Positions 25,065-35,853 of a stretch of DNA of 64,000 nt are shown here, in pieces. Made by a program: the position numbers and the translations under genes. This DNA is from Homalodisca vitripennis (Eukaryota > Arthropoda > Insecta > Hemiptera > Cicadellidae), in the NCBI RefSeq assembly GCF_021130785.1, contig NW_025778002.1, positions 1 through 64,000 on the forward strand. The letters are read 5' to 3'. Under the pieces are notes generated by a model. That model saw only the letters and a program-made list of their open reading frames with translations. It was not told the DNA's origin and did not search any database. Position 1 is the first letter of the stretch. The number at the start of each line of letters is the position of its first letter.

Positions 25065-25497
25065 CAGGGATGCTACAGGTCAGGGAAAAGTCAGGGAAAA
25101 AAACACAGGACTGGAAATCAGGGAAAAGTCAGGGAATCCGGTCTCAAGTCAGGGAATTTCGACGTTGGTCAGGGAAAAATATAAAATCCCTTTACACAAA
25201 TAAACTTACTGCCGCCGCGCCGAGTCCAAGCCTGCAGACGACGCGGCGCATATTTTACTTCTGTGTTGTAAAAGATCATTTAAGTCAATCTTTTTGTACG
25301 TATTAAACTGTGTTCACTTTATTTTTTGCTTTTTTATATTTGCCACCCTGTTAGCCTCAACACCGCTTTTTTCCACCTGTTAATTGCCAAAACCCCTGGG
25401 GATTGCGTCGAAAAAAGTCAGGGAAAAATGAAAAATTTGGTCTGGAAATCAGGGAAAAGTCAGGGAATTTCATTATTGGACTCCTGTAGCAACCCTG
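25065..25497. mobile_element. Small hAT-like non-autonomous element
   Basis: The ends CAGGGATGCTACAGG and, inverted, CAGGGTTGCTACAGG are hAT-style. The flanking AGTAA (25060-25064 and 25498-25502) is a 5-bp duplication, as reported for some hAT groups. Both ends carry repeats of CAGGGAAAAGTCAGGGAA. It interrupts the piggyBac D gene. Confidence 0.75.
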
Positions 25498-25692
25498 AGT
25501 AAAAAAAGTTGTCAATGGCCACTAGACTTCTTCTTCCAAAGAAAGGCCTGCAAAGACTCAAAACAACCTTTTCACACATAAGAGAAGCATTATCACCCAC
25601 ACCAACGTCATCTGTAGATCTTGCACTTGTTTTTCCAGTGTACATGTCAAAACATAAAACGTAACGAGTTTGACTATCGGCCAAACACCATA

Positions 25693-28600
25693 GGGGAGAG
25701 GGGGGCACATGTGGACAAATTTTACATTTTATTTTTTTAAATTTTTGTTATGAGAAAAAATTGTCAAAGGTTTTATTTATATACTAATATAGGTGTTGAG
25801 GTATGTAAATATATGACATTTTACTCTTTAAAACATCTTTTTGAACTTGTTAATTCTTACCTTTAAAATAGTTAACGGAGTGTCCACAAGTGCCCCTCCA
25901 GGGGGCAGTTGTGGACATAACCAACATTTTTGGGGGGTAGTTGTGGACAGATAAAAACATCTTTCATATATCTTAAATATGATTTTTATTAATTAAACTC
26001 AAACATATGACTCTTTGTACAGTTACAAGGAGTAGTTATTTCAACCTTTAAGTGAAGAAAGTAATAAAACTAGTAAAAAAATAAGTTTAATACTAACTAA
26101 CAATGTATACTTTACTTAAAATGACAAGAAAAACAAATAGGCTATTTAACCTGTGTTATAGCTTATAAAACATAACCTACCTATGCTTACAAAACAAACC
26201 AAACCTATTTTCTTACATATTTAAAAAAATATGTGAAGAGTAAAAGTATGACATCAATTCGTAAAGTCAAGATTCGTGTTTTATTTTTTCCTGCAAGCTA
26301 AACTTATTCTAGACTATTACTAAATTAAAACAAGAATGATAGAAAAACAATATTAATAGCCTACATACACATCAAGTAAACATTAAATTCAACCCATGTT
26401 ATAGTTTGTAAAGGAAAAATTAAAGATAAACATACTGACAGCTCTTTCAGTACCTCCTGAAACAGTCGGTAGGGGTAGTTTTACAATTATGTCTTCAATG
26501 TCAATGGCACTTACATCTGGAAGATCAGGTTTGACAAATTTAATTGATGATGTCCCTGATCCCTCTTTTTTCTTAAAAAAACTTACATTAAATTCAGTAA
26601 GACAAATCTTGTCATTGATTTGTGCTACATAAAATTTTTCACTTTTTTTACTGGCTAGCCGAACTAAAACAAAATCTAAAACATTTATGTTGGATCCATC
26701 AGACTCTACTTTCTCACCTTTACTTTCCTCTATATCACTATCTTCACTTAAAACTAATGGGCTCAAGACTTTATCACTGTAGCATTCAATATCATCTTCT
26801 TCGTTTTCAGAAGTACTAGAGCTATCCACATGTATTCTGCGTTTTCTTTTTTTTCTGTTTAGATTTTCCTTTAGACTTAGACAAACCTTGTTCATCTCCA
26901 TTAAAAAGTTTTTTCTTGTAGGCCAAAAAAGATTCTTTTTTTAATTCTTCTTTAATTTTCTTTGATTTTACTGCTGCCTCTATTCTATTTTTTTCAGGGG
27001 TATCTGTCAAGATACATGTCTTTCCTTTCTTTCTGCCCCTTGGCTTTTGAGTGTTATTTCTTAACGGTGCTTTGGGGAATGGGCGAACTTGTTCTGGGGT
27101 TACAACTTTTACCTTTTTTGGATATTTTCGCACAACTGTTGGAGTGCATTTTTCATTTTCAAATTGAGAATTTATTTGGTAAATTTTCTGCATCCATCTG
27201 ATTTGTACTGGTGTTTTCACTAGTACTTGCCTTAGGTTCTTCTAGATTAGGCCTACAAGAACCTTCATTATCTCCATTTTCTTTAGCCTGGTCTGTTGGC
27301 AAAGAGCTGATAAAGTCGGTATCACTAAATACTGAGCGCTGAAATGGAAAAATTCCGGATTTTGCAAAGCCAGAAACAATATTTTTCCTAGAAAAAGCTT
27401 CATCATACGCCATTGACGTTAGATAAGCAACTTGTTTTATTGATATAGTCATTCCAGGATTTTCAGATAACCATTTGTTAAAAGAGGTTTTGCAATAACT
27501 TTTGAAAGGTCCAAACACAGCAATGTCGAGAGGTTGCAAGCGGTGGCTAGTGTGAGGTGGAAAAGTTAGAATAACAATTCCATTTTCACGGCAGAACATA
27601 ATCACATCCAAGTTAATGTGCGACTCATGATTGTCTAATAAAAATGAGGATTTGATTGTCTTTTGAACATGCGGTGTGTAATTTAACATGTTTGACCACC
27701 TCAAAGAAAACTTCTTGAGACATCCAGTCAGAACGAGTCGCAAAACCGACACTGCCAGTTGGTGCTCCATTAAGGAAAATGTCCTTATAATGAACACGGG
27801 GAAACACATAAGCAGGAGGTATTGTGTTACCAGAAGCTTTTATAATCCCACAAAATGTTACAAGCTCTCCTCGCTCTGCGGAAACATTCTGGCCTACCTG
27901 TTTTACACCAGTCGGAGCAACAATCTTTGGAGCTTGTAATACAGTAGTTATGCCAGATTCATCTATGTTTATGATTCTGTCACTAGTAAAGTGATATTTT
28001 TCCATAACTGTTTCCAAATTATTGAAGAATGAATCAACATTTTGTTTATTAAAGTTTATATTTCTAGCAAAGCTGGTGTTTTCTGGCTTTCTCAGACTCA
28101 GTGTAGACTGATGACGGCGCATAAAACATTTTAGCCATTCAATATTTGCTAGTTTTTTCATCTTCCCACTTACAAGGAATCTCAAGCCCAAGTTTTTTTA
28201 GCATATGAATAGGCAAATTCACGTACCTGTCTATAGGTTAGGCCGTACATCATTTTACTGCATTGAATTAGATAGTCTACTATCATATTTTCTTGTACAT
28301 CTGTAAAAATCTGTCTGGTGTTATACTTGCTAGACCGGGGAAAAGTAGATTGCACAGGATCGTCCTCATTTTCAGCGTTTGGCAGCTTTTGAAGTCTTTT
28401 GTGAAGCATAGATTTAGAAAGTCCATATGTTGCAGCAGCTCCACGGATTGTTTGGTTGCCATTCCGTATATCCTCAATAGCACATCTGACTGCATCCTCT
28501 GAAATTGCAGCTCTCTCGGTTTTTCTTATGTAGGTTCTCACCATCTTCACCCTAAAAAATAAATAAATCAATGTATATAACTGTTGTATTTAGATAAAGA

Positions 28601-29276
28601 TAAAACTAGTTAATCTTAAAAAGCCTTTTGAAATCTGTATTGGGCAATAAATATTGCAACCTCCTTGATTGATGTGGTGTCAAGGCTTGGTTAAGCTATA
28701 ATTTACTTAATTTTGGTTATGGGAGCAAAACAAAATGTTCTAGATCATGAAAATGACTAAAAATGATTCACAACAAGTGTACATGCTAGTTTATTAGCTA
28801 TACATTTATGAGATGTTAAATAAGTAACTAATATAACACTTGTCCAAAACTACCCCCTTGTCCACATGTGCCCCCTTGAAAGTGTCCACATGTACCCCAC
28901 CAGTAGATTGTAGGTGGTTTGAATGCATTCTCATCGATATTTTTTTTTAGGTTAGGATTTATGACATCTTCTACACAATAAAATGTTGCTTAAATATTAC
29001 TAAGTTTATAAAAATACCTTATGTTATAAGGAAGAGCCCGAATAAAATAACTTTTAAAGTTAAAATTTGGGCTCAATTTTTACTTTTTACATAAAAAAAA
29101 CATAAAAATATTCTTACCTCTTAAACCATGTAGCCAAACAGCACTAAATTTATCTGGAGGAAACAGTAGACCAACACTGTTCTGTGAACAAAGTTTGAAC
29201 TAAACTGGTTAGTTGCATGGCGGGAAATTCAAATTGTCCACTTGTGCCCCCTGTCCACATGTGCCCCCCTCTCCCC
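25693..29276 (-). mobile_element. pogo element 1, complete with perfect TIRs
   Basis: The first and last 24 bases are perfect inverted repeats (GGGGAGAGGGGGGCACATG and on to GTGGAC), flanked by TA at 25691-25692 and 29277-29278. Subterminal copies of GTCCACA(T/A)GTGCCCC occur at 25881, 25910, 28857, 28883 and 29236. It carries one gene of pogo type and sits in piggyBac D. Confidence 0.95.
26389..28544 (-). pseudogene. pogo transposase 1 (psq HTH, DDE_1, basic tail), frameshifted
   Basis: ATG at 28544 opens MVRTYIRKTERAAISED, a psq-type helix-turn-helix (IRGAAATYGLSKSMLHKRL). After a shift near 28185 come a CENP-B-like second HTH (WLKCFMRRH) and the first catalytic Asp in INIDESG (about 27960). 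After another near 27640 come LLDNHESH (about 27640, second Asp) and SHRLQPLD (about 27535, third Asp). The tail has VRPFPKAPLRNN (about 27090), a lysine-rich linker and a small DFVLVRLASKKSEKFYVAQI domain (about 26680), a common insect pogo ending. Intact TIRs and only three to four shifts imply a young copy. Confidence 0.85.
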
Positions 29277-29944
29277 TACCTTGTATCAACGCTTTACAGG
29301 TTTTTTTGGTTGGTACTGAGTGTAGACCGGCCCTTGAACCCTACGGCTCTACATGGCCTCATCTACAACTAGGGTTTTTGATGGATTATAACTACCCAAG
29401 CATTTTGCCTCTAGATGAACTATAAGTGGTCTCAACTTGTACAATTTGTCAAATCCTGGGTCTGCTCTCTTTGGCTGCAAATTTTTATCATTTATGTGAA
29501 GGTTTTGTACAATCTTTTTATATCGATTCAAGTTCATTACCTGAGATACACCTGGAACACTTAAAAAAGGATCCGAGCTCCAGTAGTTCGTGGCAGATGG
29601 AAGAACATGGGTACCCATTATTATGGTTATGCCAAAAAATTCTCTTAGTTTCTCCTTTCAAATATTAGTCCCCTTTCTTGAGTTGTTTTGTAAGGCATAC
29701 AGATCTGTTTGATCACATTAATGTTGTACAGTATTATCGCATCATCATAAAATTGATTGAAATATTCAATCTCCTTGTCCAACACAGAAAACTCATGGGT
29801 CGATTTAGAATTAGTGTGTATCAGTGCATCACTTAGCTCAGCAAAGTGTCCCCCATCCTCCTCCCACCCTTCATCTCTTTCTTGTTGCTTCCTTTGTTTT
29901 CTTTCATCTGCAGATTTTTGATGTTGATTTCTTTTCTTTGGACT

Positions 29945-30233
29945 TAGGATTTTGTTTTATTTTACACTTGAGATTCTTTGATCAATCGTAAGAATTTTGG
30001 TACCATTTTTGCACACACTTTTCGCATGTTCAAATTGTCATGTAAAATTTGCCGTACACATTCTTTATCAATGCCTACAGATTCAGCAACTGCACGAATG
30101 CTTAATCGTCGGTCAGACCGAATCAAATTAACAACTTTTTCGACATTGTCTTCCGTTTTTTATGTTGAAGGACGAACTGGCCGCGAATCATCTTCCACGT
30201 CTTGTCGACCATCTTGAAAACGCTTAAGGGGAG
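29945..30233 (-). pseudogene. mariner transposase N-terminal fragment
   Basis: The minus strand reads FQDGRQDVEDDSRPVRPS, then VVNLIRSDRRLSIRAVAESV, CVRQILHDNLNMRKVCAKM and VPKILTIDQRISS. This is the paired helix-turn-helix region and linker of a mariner transposase. No catalytic domain or TIR is attached. The fragment ends exactly where the TTAA of the next element begins. Confidence 0.8.
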
Positions 30234-30237
30234 TCGG

Positions 30238-32800
30238 ATTACCCTATCTTTCCCATGTTAAATAGTACAACTTTATGTACCATTTTCTAAGAAACCGTTA
30301 CAGATAAAAACTTAAACATTTTTTTATTTTATTATGCATATATTGTTGTACATTTAAGGCACAGCATTTTAAGGTATCATATATTTAAGTAATTTTTTTA
30401 AATTTTTATATTTTAGCATAAAAAATTTAAAACAGTTACTGTTTGAACGTATGTAACTTGGAACTGAAAATAATAAATGTAATTTCCTGTGCCTTAAGGG
30501 GAACTCCACCTAAAAAATGACTTTTATTTGCAGTGGTAATATTTTTTTATTAATGCAGTTTGAAAGAGCATCAAAAAACAAAACTTTTAATACCATACAT
30601 TAACATTTTTGCAACCCCCCCTTAGGGGTAGGGTGGTTTATTGCGGAAAACTTATTTCATTGGTGCAGATATATATCAAGTTAGGTTATAGGTAGAACCT
30701 TTTTTTTTTTTAAAGATTATACTATTGTTTGTAAAGTGTAGCATGGGTTTGATCAGATATGACACTGTTCATTGTTTATAATTTTTTAAATACATTTTAT
30801 TGTTGAAAACTTATTGTTGAAAACTTTATTTTTATGAAAGGAAACAAAATAAAAACTCTTTCATACATTATTTTATAAAACCAATGCTACAGTTTGCAGA
30901 CCATTTTATAAGCTTCAAAATAAAAAAAAAAAATAATGGCTCTAGCTATAACCTAACTTGAGTTATGTCCGCACCTAGCTGCGAAAACAGTGAAAATAAC
31001 AAATTCTGAATAATAGAGTTTAAAGTTTATTTTTACTTATAACAGTGGTAAAATGAGCTATAAACATACTTATATTACTTAGGATCCTTGCTTTCTCACC
31101 TAAAATTCACCAGCTCCATAAGTTAAACCTTCTCCTTCTTTTAGTTTTTGTTCTCTATAATGTTTTATCATACGCAATTTTTTTCTGTACTCTTGAAAAT
31201 ACTTTGTTTTCTTTAATTTTGCTTGTCTGATTCTTCTCTTATCTCTTCTTTTCATGATTACATTACTTTTATGCCCAATTGTCATTCCAGCAGTTGTCAT
31301 AACAGTAGTTATAGCTGTATTACCAAAGTTATATTCTCCAATAGCCGCAGCCACCGCAGTTTCTACAGCTCTTTTAGATACGTTGCGTACCTTAGGACAT
31401 TTGGTCCAGATAAGTCCATTCAAACTCTCGTTTGAATTCTGGGTCAGGCACTTAGAACATCTATTCAACAGTTCAACTGAAGCAAGTCTTTGATACACAG
31501 GTGCAATGTGTTTTAGTACAGTCTCTGTTATAGGAGTTTTCCAGTTCCTAATTTTTTGGAGACATGATTTATACATTCTTCTTTATTTATGGTTACATTG
31601 TCCCCATAAAAGTTCAAATTTTGAATGTGTTGCCAAGCTTTAGAGTCACCGTCAGAGAGAATAGTAGTATATCTGAAATTATAGTCATTAGATCTTTTCC
31701 AAAATCTTTCTGCTGCTTCAACCTCCATTGCTGGTGAAGATCCTTTGTAGTTTATACTGCATTCAGATTTGTGGCCTGAGAACCAAATGTCAAATTCTGG
31801 GGAATATTTGCCAAGATCCGATTCCGCTAACGCGCATGAATGGCAGTACTTTGATAAAACACAGTAATCTATAACTAAACCTGTGTGTAATTCTATTACA
31901 CAACCAACACAATAATTTGAGGTGTAGCCTCTCTTGTGCCATGTGCCATCAAATGATACTGCTATGTCTATAGGCCCATCGTAGTCGTTAGGCCTATTAC
32001 AATTTTCCAGTTCAGCGTATATTTGTCGTACTCGGGCTCTTGCAGTGGCCAGATTTATTTGACCAGCTTCTATTGTTGATTTTGACAAAGTTTTTGCAAT
32101 TTTACTAAATGTATTATTGCTCATAATTTCCATATTTAGCACTATACATAGTTTCTCCATTGCACTGTATCCTTGTCCATTTGATATGGAGTGAGTTACC
32201 ATTCTAGAATTGACGTCAAAAGAATTATTATCATCAATTTTTTTAGATGTATAAGAATTGGAGACTATATTACATGAACTACACTCCACTTCAACTTTAC
32301 TGGCTAGTCCAAATCTACATGAGATTTTTGATGATAGGGTTAGTTCTTTGCATTTAGGACAGGCTAGATTCCCAATCAGGCTATTTTATACAACCAAAAT
32401 CAATAATAGCGTACTGCAAGCTTTCACGGTTCATTTCAATATCATTTTCTACTAGGCCTACATTTAGTGATTTTTCTAAATCAGACAGTCTAGTTTTAAA
32501 ATCACTATCCTCATTAGGCCTAGTCTGCTGCAAATCACAGTTACTAGATGTGCTTGGTTGTTGAGTTAGGCCTAACCCGGAACCAATCGGTTCTTCGGGT
32601 TTCACATTTGACGATTCTCCTGAACATTCAGGACTGTTTATAGCATGATTTTGTAGGCCTAGGTTTGTTGACCATCTTGCAATAGCTAGGCGTGCCTTAT
32701 TCTTTTTACTAAATGTTTTAGAGACTCTTGAGTCAACAGTTTTCCTTTTAGTAGCAGGCATAATTTTTACCTAACCTATAACACTCAAATATAGTTCAAA
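30238..32800 (-). mobile_element. Kolobok-like element copy 1 (Mutator-like-domain family)
   Basis: TTAA (30234-30237) is followed by GGGGAGTCGGATTACCC...CCCATGTTAAA, the same terminal formula as at 56445 and 63954. The gene on the minus strand belongs to the same family as 56855-61929. I cannot find the right end, so the right limit is approximate and the copy is probably truncated. The region 30300-31090 holds only AT-rich 3' sequence, including repeated GGGGAACTCC/CCCTTAGGGG motifs and poly-A runs. Confidence 0.65.
31100..32761 (-). pseudogene. Mutator-like-domain transposase, copy 1, frameshifted and internally deleted
   Basis: Start at 32761 (MPATKRKTVDSRVS). After a shift near 32380: a zinc ribbon CPKC...CSSC, VSFDGTWHKRG (about 31950, likely catalytic Asp), LSKYCHSC, an AMEVEAAERFW helix, ILSDGDSKAW (about 31650) and CINHVSKKLGTG. 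Then a jump to a C-terminal CSKCLTQNSNESLNGLIW (about 31440) and GLTYGAGEF end at 31100. Compared with the 582-aa copy 2, about 110 residues between the two halves are missing. I associate this domain set with proteins labelled Mutator-like transposase. Confidence 0.7.
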
Positions 32801-32916
32801 GTTTACCTATACAAGGGTAATATCCATCCAGATTCAGTTTTATACTAAATATAAAATATAAAAGCACAATAAACACAGCACTGGTTACACTTGAAGAAAA
32901 CAATCACAGTACCGTA

Positions 32917-33257
32917 GGATGGGGTAACTTTGGGACACTTTTCAAATGTTCCAACAGCTCCTGTCCTTATTTTTACAGTTAAAATACTGAAAAAATCATT
33001 AACATGTACGGTCATCTTTCCTCTTTCAAAATGTTGAAAGATAAAAACTATAGAACCTACGGTATTTCATAAAAAAATATTTAAGTTGTCCCAATCTTAC
33101 CCCTTTGATTGGGGTAACATTGGGACAGCACTTTTTCTCCATTAGAAACAGCAGGAAACAAGTCATTGTACTAATGTTACCCCACAATATCGTATAGCAG
33201 TACTGTTTACATAAGAAATAACTGGGAAAATGAGCGTGTACCAATTTTACCCATCTG
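32917..33257. mobile_element. Small TA-flanked element or pogo end with GGGGTAAC repeats
   Basis: TA then GGATGGGGTAACTTTGGGACAC at the left and GTGTACCAATTTTACCCATC near TA at the right are imperfect inverted repeats. Inside, GTCCCAATCTTACCCC and GGGGTAACATTGGGAC (about 33088-33136) form a second inverted pair. It may be a stand-alone MITE or the 3' terminus of pogo-2. Confidence 0.5.
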
Positions 33258-33765
33258 TATTATATTTAAGAGGTCATAAACACACAACTTTGTATGACAA
33301 AAAAGAAGCAATAATGTTCTACAACGTAACATTGTCCAAACACATGTTGGATATACAATAGCCGAAGAAAGAAGGTCACTGTACAGTTCTAGCTCTTTAA
33401 CACATTGACTGCGGTAAAAAATATTTAAAAACTTACCAGATAACTGAAAAAATATTATTGCATATAAACTTACGTTTTGGTGGTGTTATGAAGGAATGGT
33501 GGTTGAAATCGGGCTCCCGTCAGTTTTTTGGAGGTTTTTTCAATTTTGAAAATCACGGTCACCGGAAACCGCGCCGCATCCCACGTACGCCACTATGTAT
33601 TGCGCCAGCGTCACAGCATGGTCCCGACCGCTACACACCGAGTATAACTCCAACATTATGTTTGAAACTGTCCGTAGTATGTACAATAATCTAACCTATT
33701 TTGTCTTCAGTATTTATTCAACTAAAAGTTTTACTTATTTACACTATTTACACAGGTTTAGTTTG

Positions 33766-35431
33766 TTATTCATGATACTTTTCGAAGCAAGCGCCGAAGC
33801 ACAGGCCAGGCTTATCTGGACAAGTTGCACAGAACCAAGGTGTTTTCTTATTGCGTGTGGTCTGACAACAGATTCGACAGTTTTTTTCTTTGAATTCTGT
33901 TCGCTGCAGTTCGGCCTTCAATTTTTTGAATTTGATGCATCCCAAGTCGCGCTCGTTTTTGACCGGGGCTCTCAACAGCAACGTCCAGAGGTGGCAAAAG
34001 TGATCGAATGACTTCAAGTCTGAACTCATAGAAGTTTATTTTTCGCTGGTATTTGTTGTGTAGGTTGTGTGCATTTAGAAGCATCATTTGTAGGATGTGG
34101 ATGAAGATTTTCTTATACCAGCGCATTGTCTTTCTTTCACAGGGATAATAAGACAGTAACTGGTCAGCCCTATCCACACCACTCATGTACGCGTTATACT
34201 GTATGATGGGAAGTGGCTTTTTCAAAGTAGTTTTATGTTTGGTAATAAAGTCCACCATTTCATTTTCAAATTCGGTGCTTATATAGGTCACAACACGTTT
34301 GTCACGCCACTTGCCGATCATTACGCTGTTCCCATATCGTGCCACTGTTTCACCTCTTTTGAGTTTAGCACTCTGTATGTCATTTGGGACATTTTTCCTA
34401 TCGATGCGCAAAGTCCCGGTGCAATAGGTATTCCGTGCAAGGAGTTTTGAGGCCAGCAAGTAACTATTGTAAAAGTTATCCATGAAAATGGAGTGGCCAT
34501 TATTTAATTTTTCCTATAACAAATACAAAACAACCTTCTCTGTGTGACCTTTCCCCCCTACTTCCAAATCTGATGAGCCACCATATACGTGAAATTTTAG
34601 AATCAGTCCAGAGTGTTCTGTCAGTGAGTACAACTTCACACCATACTTATGGCGCTTTCCTTTTATGTACTGGCGAAAATGTAGACGGCCTCGCCAAAGA
34701 ATCATCGCCTCATCTAAAGAAAGTTCCTTTTGTGGATAGTAAATGTCATTCATTTTGTTATTAAAATGACCAACAACAAATTTGATTTTATCCATACTAG
34801 TTTCTTCCTGGTGGTTAGGATTTTGAAAATACAAACATCGTAGAATATTCAAAAATCTATCCCTTGACATCACATGGCGGAAAACTTGTAAACTAAACAG
34901 CTTATCAGTCTTCCAATAGTCCTGGAGACGATTTAGTCCAATTGTTCCAGTGTGCAAGAGAAGTCCGATAAAGTGCAATAACTCGTCCATTGTAATGTCT
35001 TTCCATTTGTTTATTCGAGAATTTGGTGTCAGATCTGGTTTTTTGAACACTTCAAAGGCATAAGCATTTGAAAACTTGATTACGTTTTCTAAGAAAATGT
35101 CATCAAGCAAGAGCCTAAAATAATCTATTGGTTTACCTTGGCCAGGACAAGGTACTAGAAGTCCAGACAGGCGGACAAAAGTAATGGGTCTCAATCCGGA
35201 AGTTGTCAAAGCCCATACAGGGGGGGCTGTGCCAATGTCTAGGTCATCATCGGAACTATAAGACACATCAGAGGATTCACTTGACAGATCATCAGAATCA
35301 CCATCCACTAAATTCTGAATAGGATCCACATTTTGGTTTGCGAGAGGCACTTCATCGTCACCGTCGTCGGCACAGTGTGCACCACTTTGTGTCGAAGTTC
35401 CAGGAAGATCCATTTTCAATGAAGTAAACAA
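33766..35431 (-). pseudogene. piggyBac transposase (element E), one stop and one frameshift
   Basis: An acidic N-terminus starts at 35431 (MFTSLKMDLPGTST). The DDE domain shows KELSLDEAMILWRGRLHFRQ (first Asp), an in-frame TAG at 34514, SIFMDNFYNSYLLASK (second Asp, about 34480) and YNAYMSGVDRADQLLSYY (third and fourth Asp, about 34185). A frameshift near 33960 precedes the C-terminal zinc ribbon CRICCQ...WFCATCPDKPGLCFGACFEKYH ending at 33766. All catalytic residues survive; a single stop and one shift separate it from an open gene. Confidence 0.9.
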
Positions 35432-35561
35432 TTCTAAGAACTATATTTACACTCACTAAGCACTCAACACTTCGACGTAGTTTCACCCAGCTCAAACGAG
35501 TGGCTGAACCACACTGAAACTACAGAGAGCGGTGCGCGCGATCGCCGGTGACCGCCGCGCA

Positions 35562-35600
<39 letters not shown>

Positions 35601-35853
35601 CAGAGGGAACCTTCAAAAGGTACTGGGCGTCCCAGTTATGTGGGATTTTTACCCACTAAACCACTCTGCTGCCACGTCCTGTCGTGGCCGTACAGCACCT
35701 GGACCCTAGGTCCACTGACTGTAGAGGAAGCTCTGAAACATATCTATTAATTTGGCCTAATTAAGATCGTTGTGTTCTGAAACAAAAATTTGGTTTGTGA
35801 TTTACTGGTTACGTCCCAGGATTGGACGGCTTCATCCTTGGGATGAGTATTCT

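Larger units (their letters stand above)
24331..29910 (-). pseudogene. piggyBac transposase (element D) in three pieces
   Basis: From right to left: EYFNQFYDDAIILYN (about 29780), ITIIMGTHVLPSATNYW (about 29610), VVDEAM (29349 region, first catalytic Asp), then after the pogo insertion WCLADSQTRYVLCFDMYTG (25690) and LVAIDNFFYS (second Asp), then after the hAT insertion VLKTLLQNGLYAYGTVR (25050), KWRDNKDVCFLSSFH, YNAYMGGVDNFDQHRERY (third and fourth Asp, about 24760), and a zinc ribbon RRRCRLCSTK...CAACEVPLCDTPYFGQFHK ending at 24331. Frameshifts near 29660 and 24485 add to the insertions. Confidence 0.85.
23953..29945 (-). mobile_element. piggyBac element D, left end present, right end lost
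   Basis: TTAA at 23949-23952 followed by CCCTTTATGGTGC looks like a piggyBac end. The transposase runs right to left and is split by a hAT-like element (25065-25497) and a pogo element (25693-29276). No inverted partner of the end is found to the right, where a mariner scrap begins at about 29945. Confidence 0.7.

Noticed and set aside
30240..31090. Possible coding sequence downstream of Kolobok-like copy 1
   Set aside because: AT-rich with stops throughout; it is the 3' non-coding part of the element.
35565..35597. T-run as a transcription terminator
   Set aside because: It is the poly-A tail of the minus-strand LINE and abuts its target duplication.
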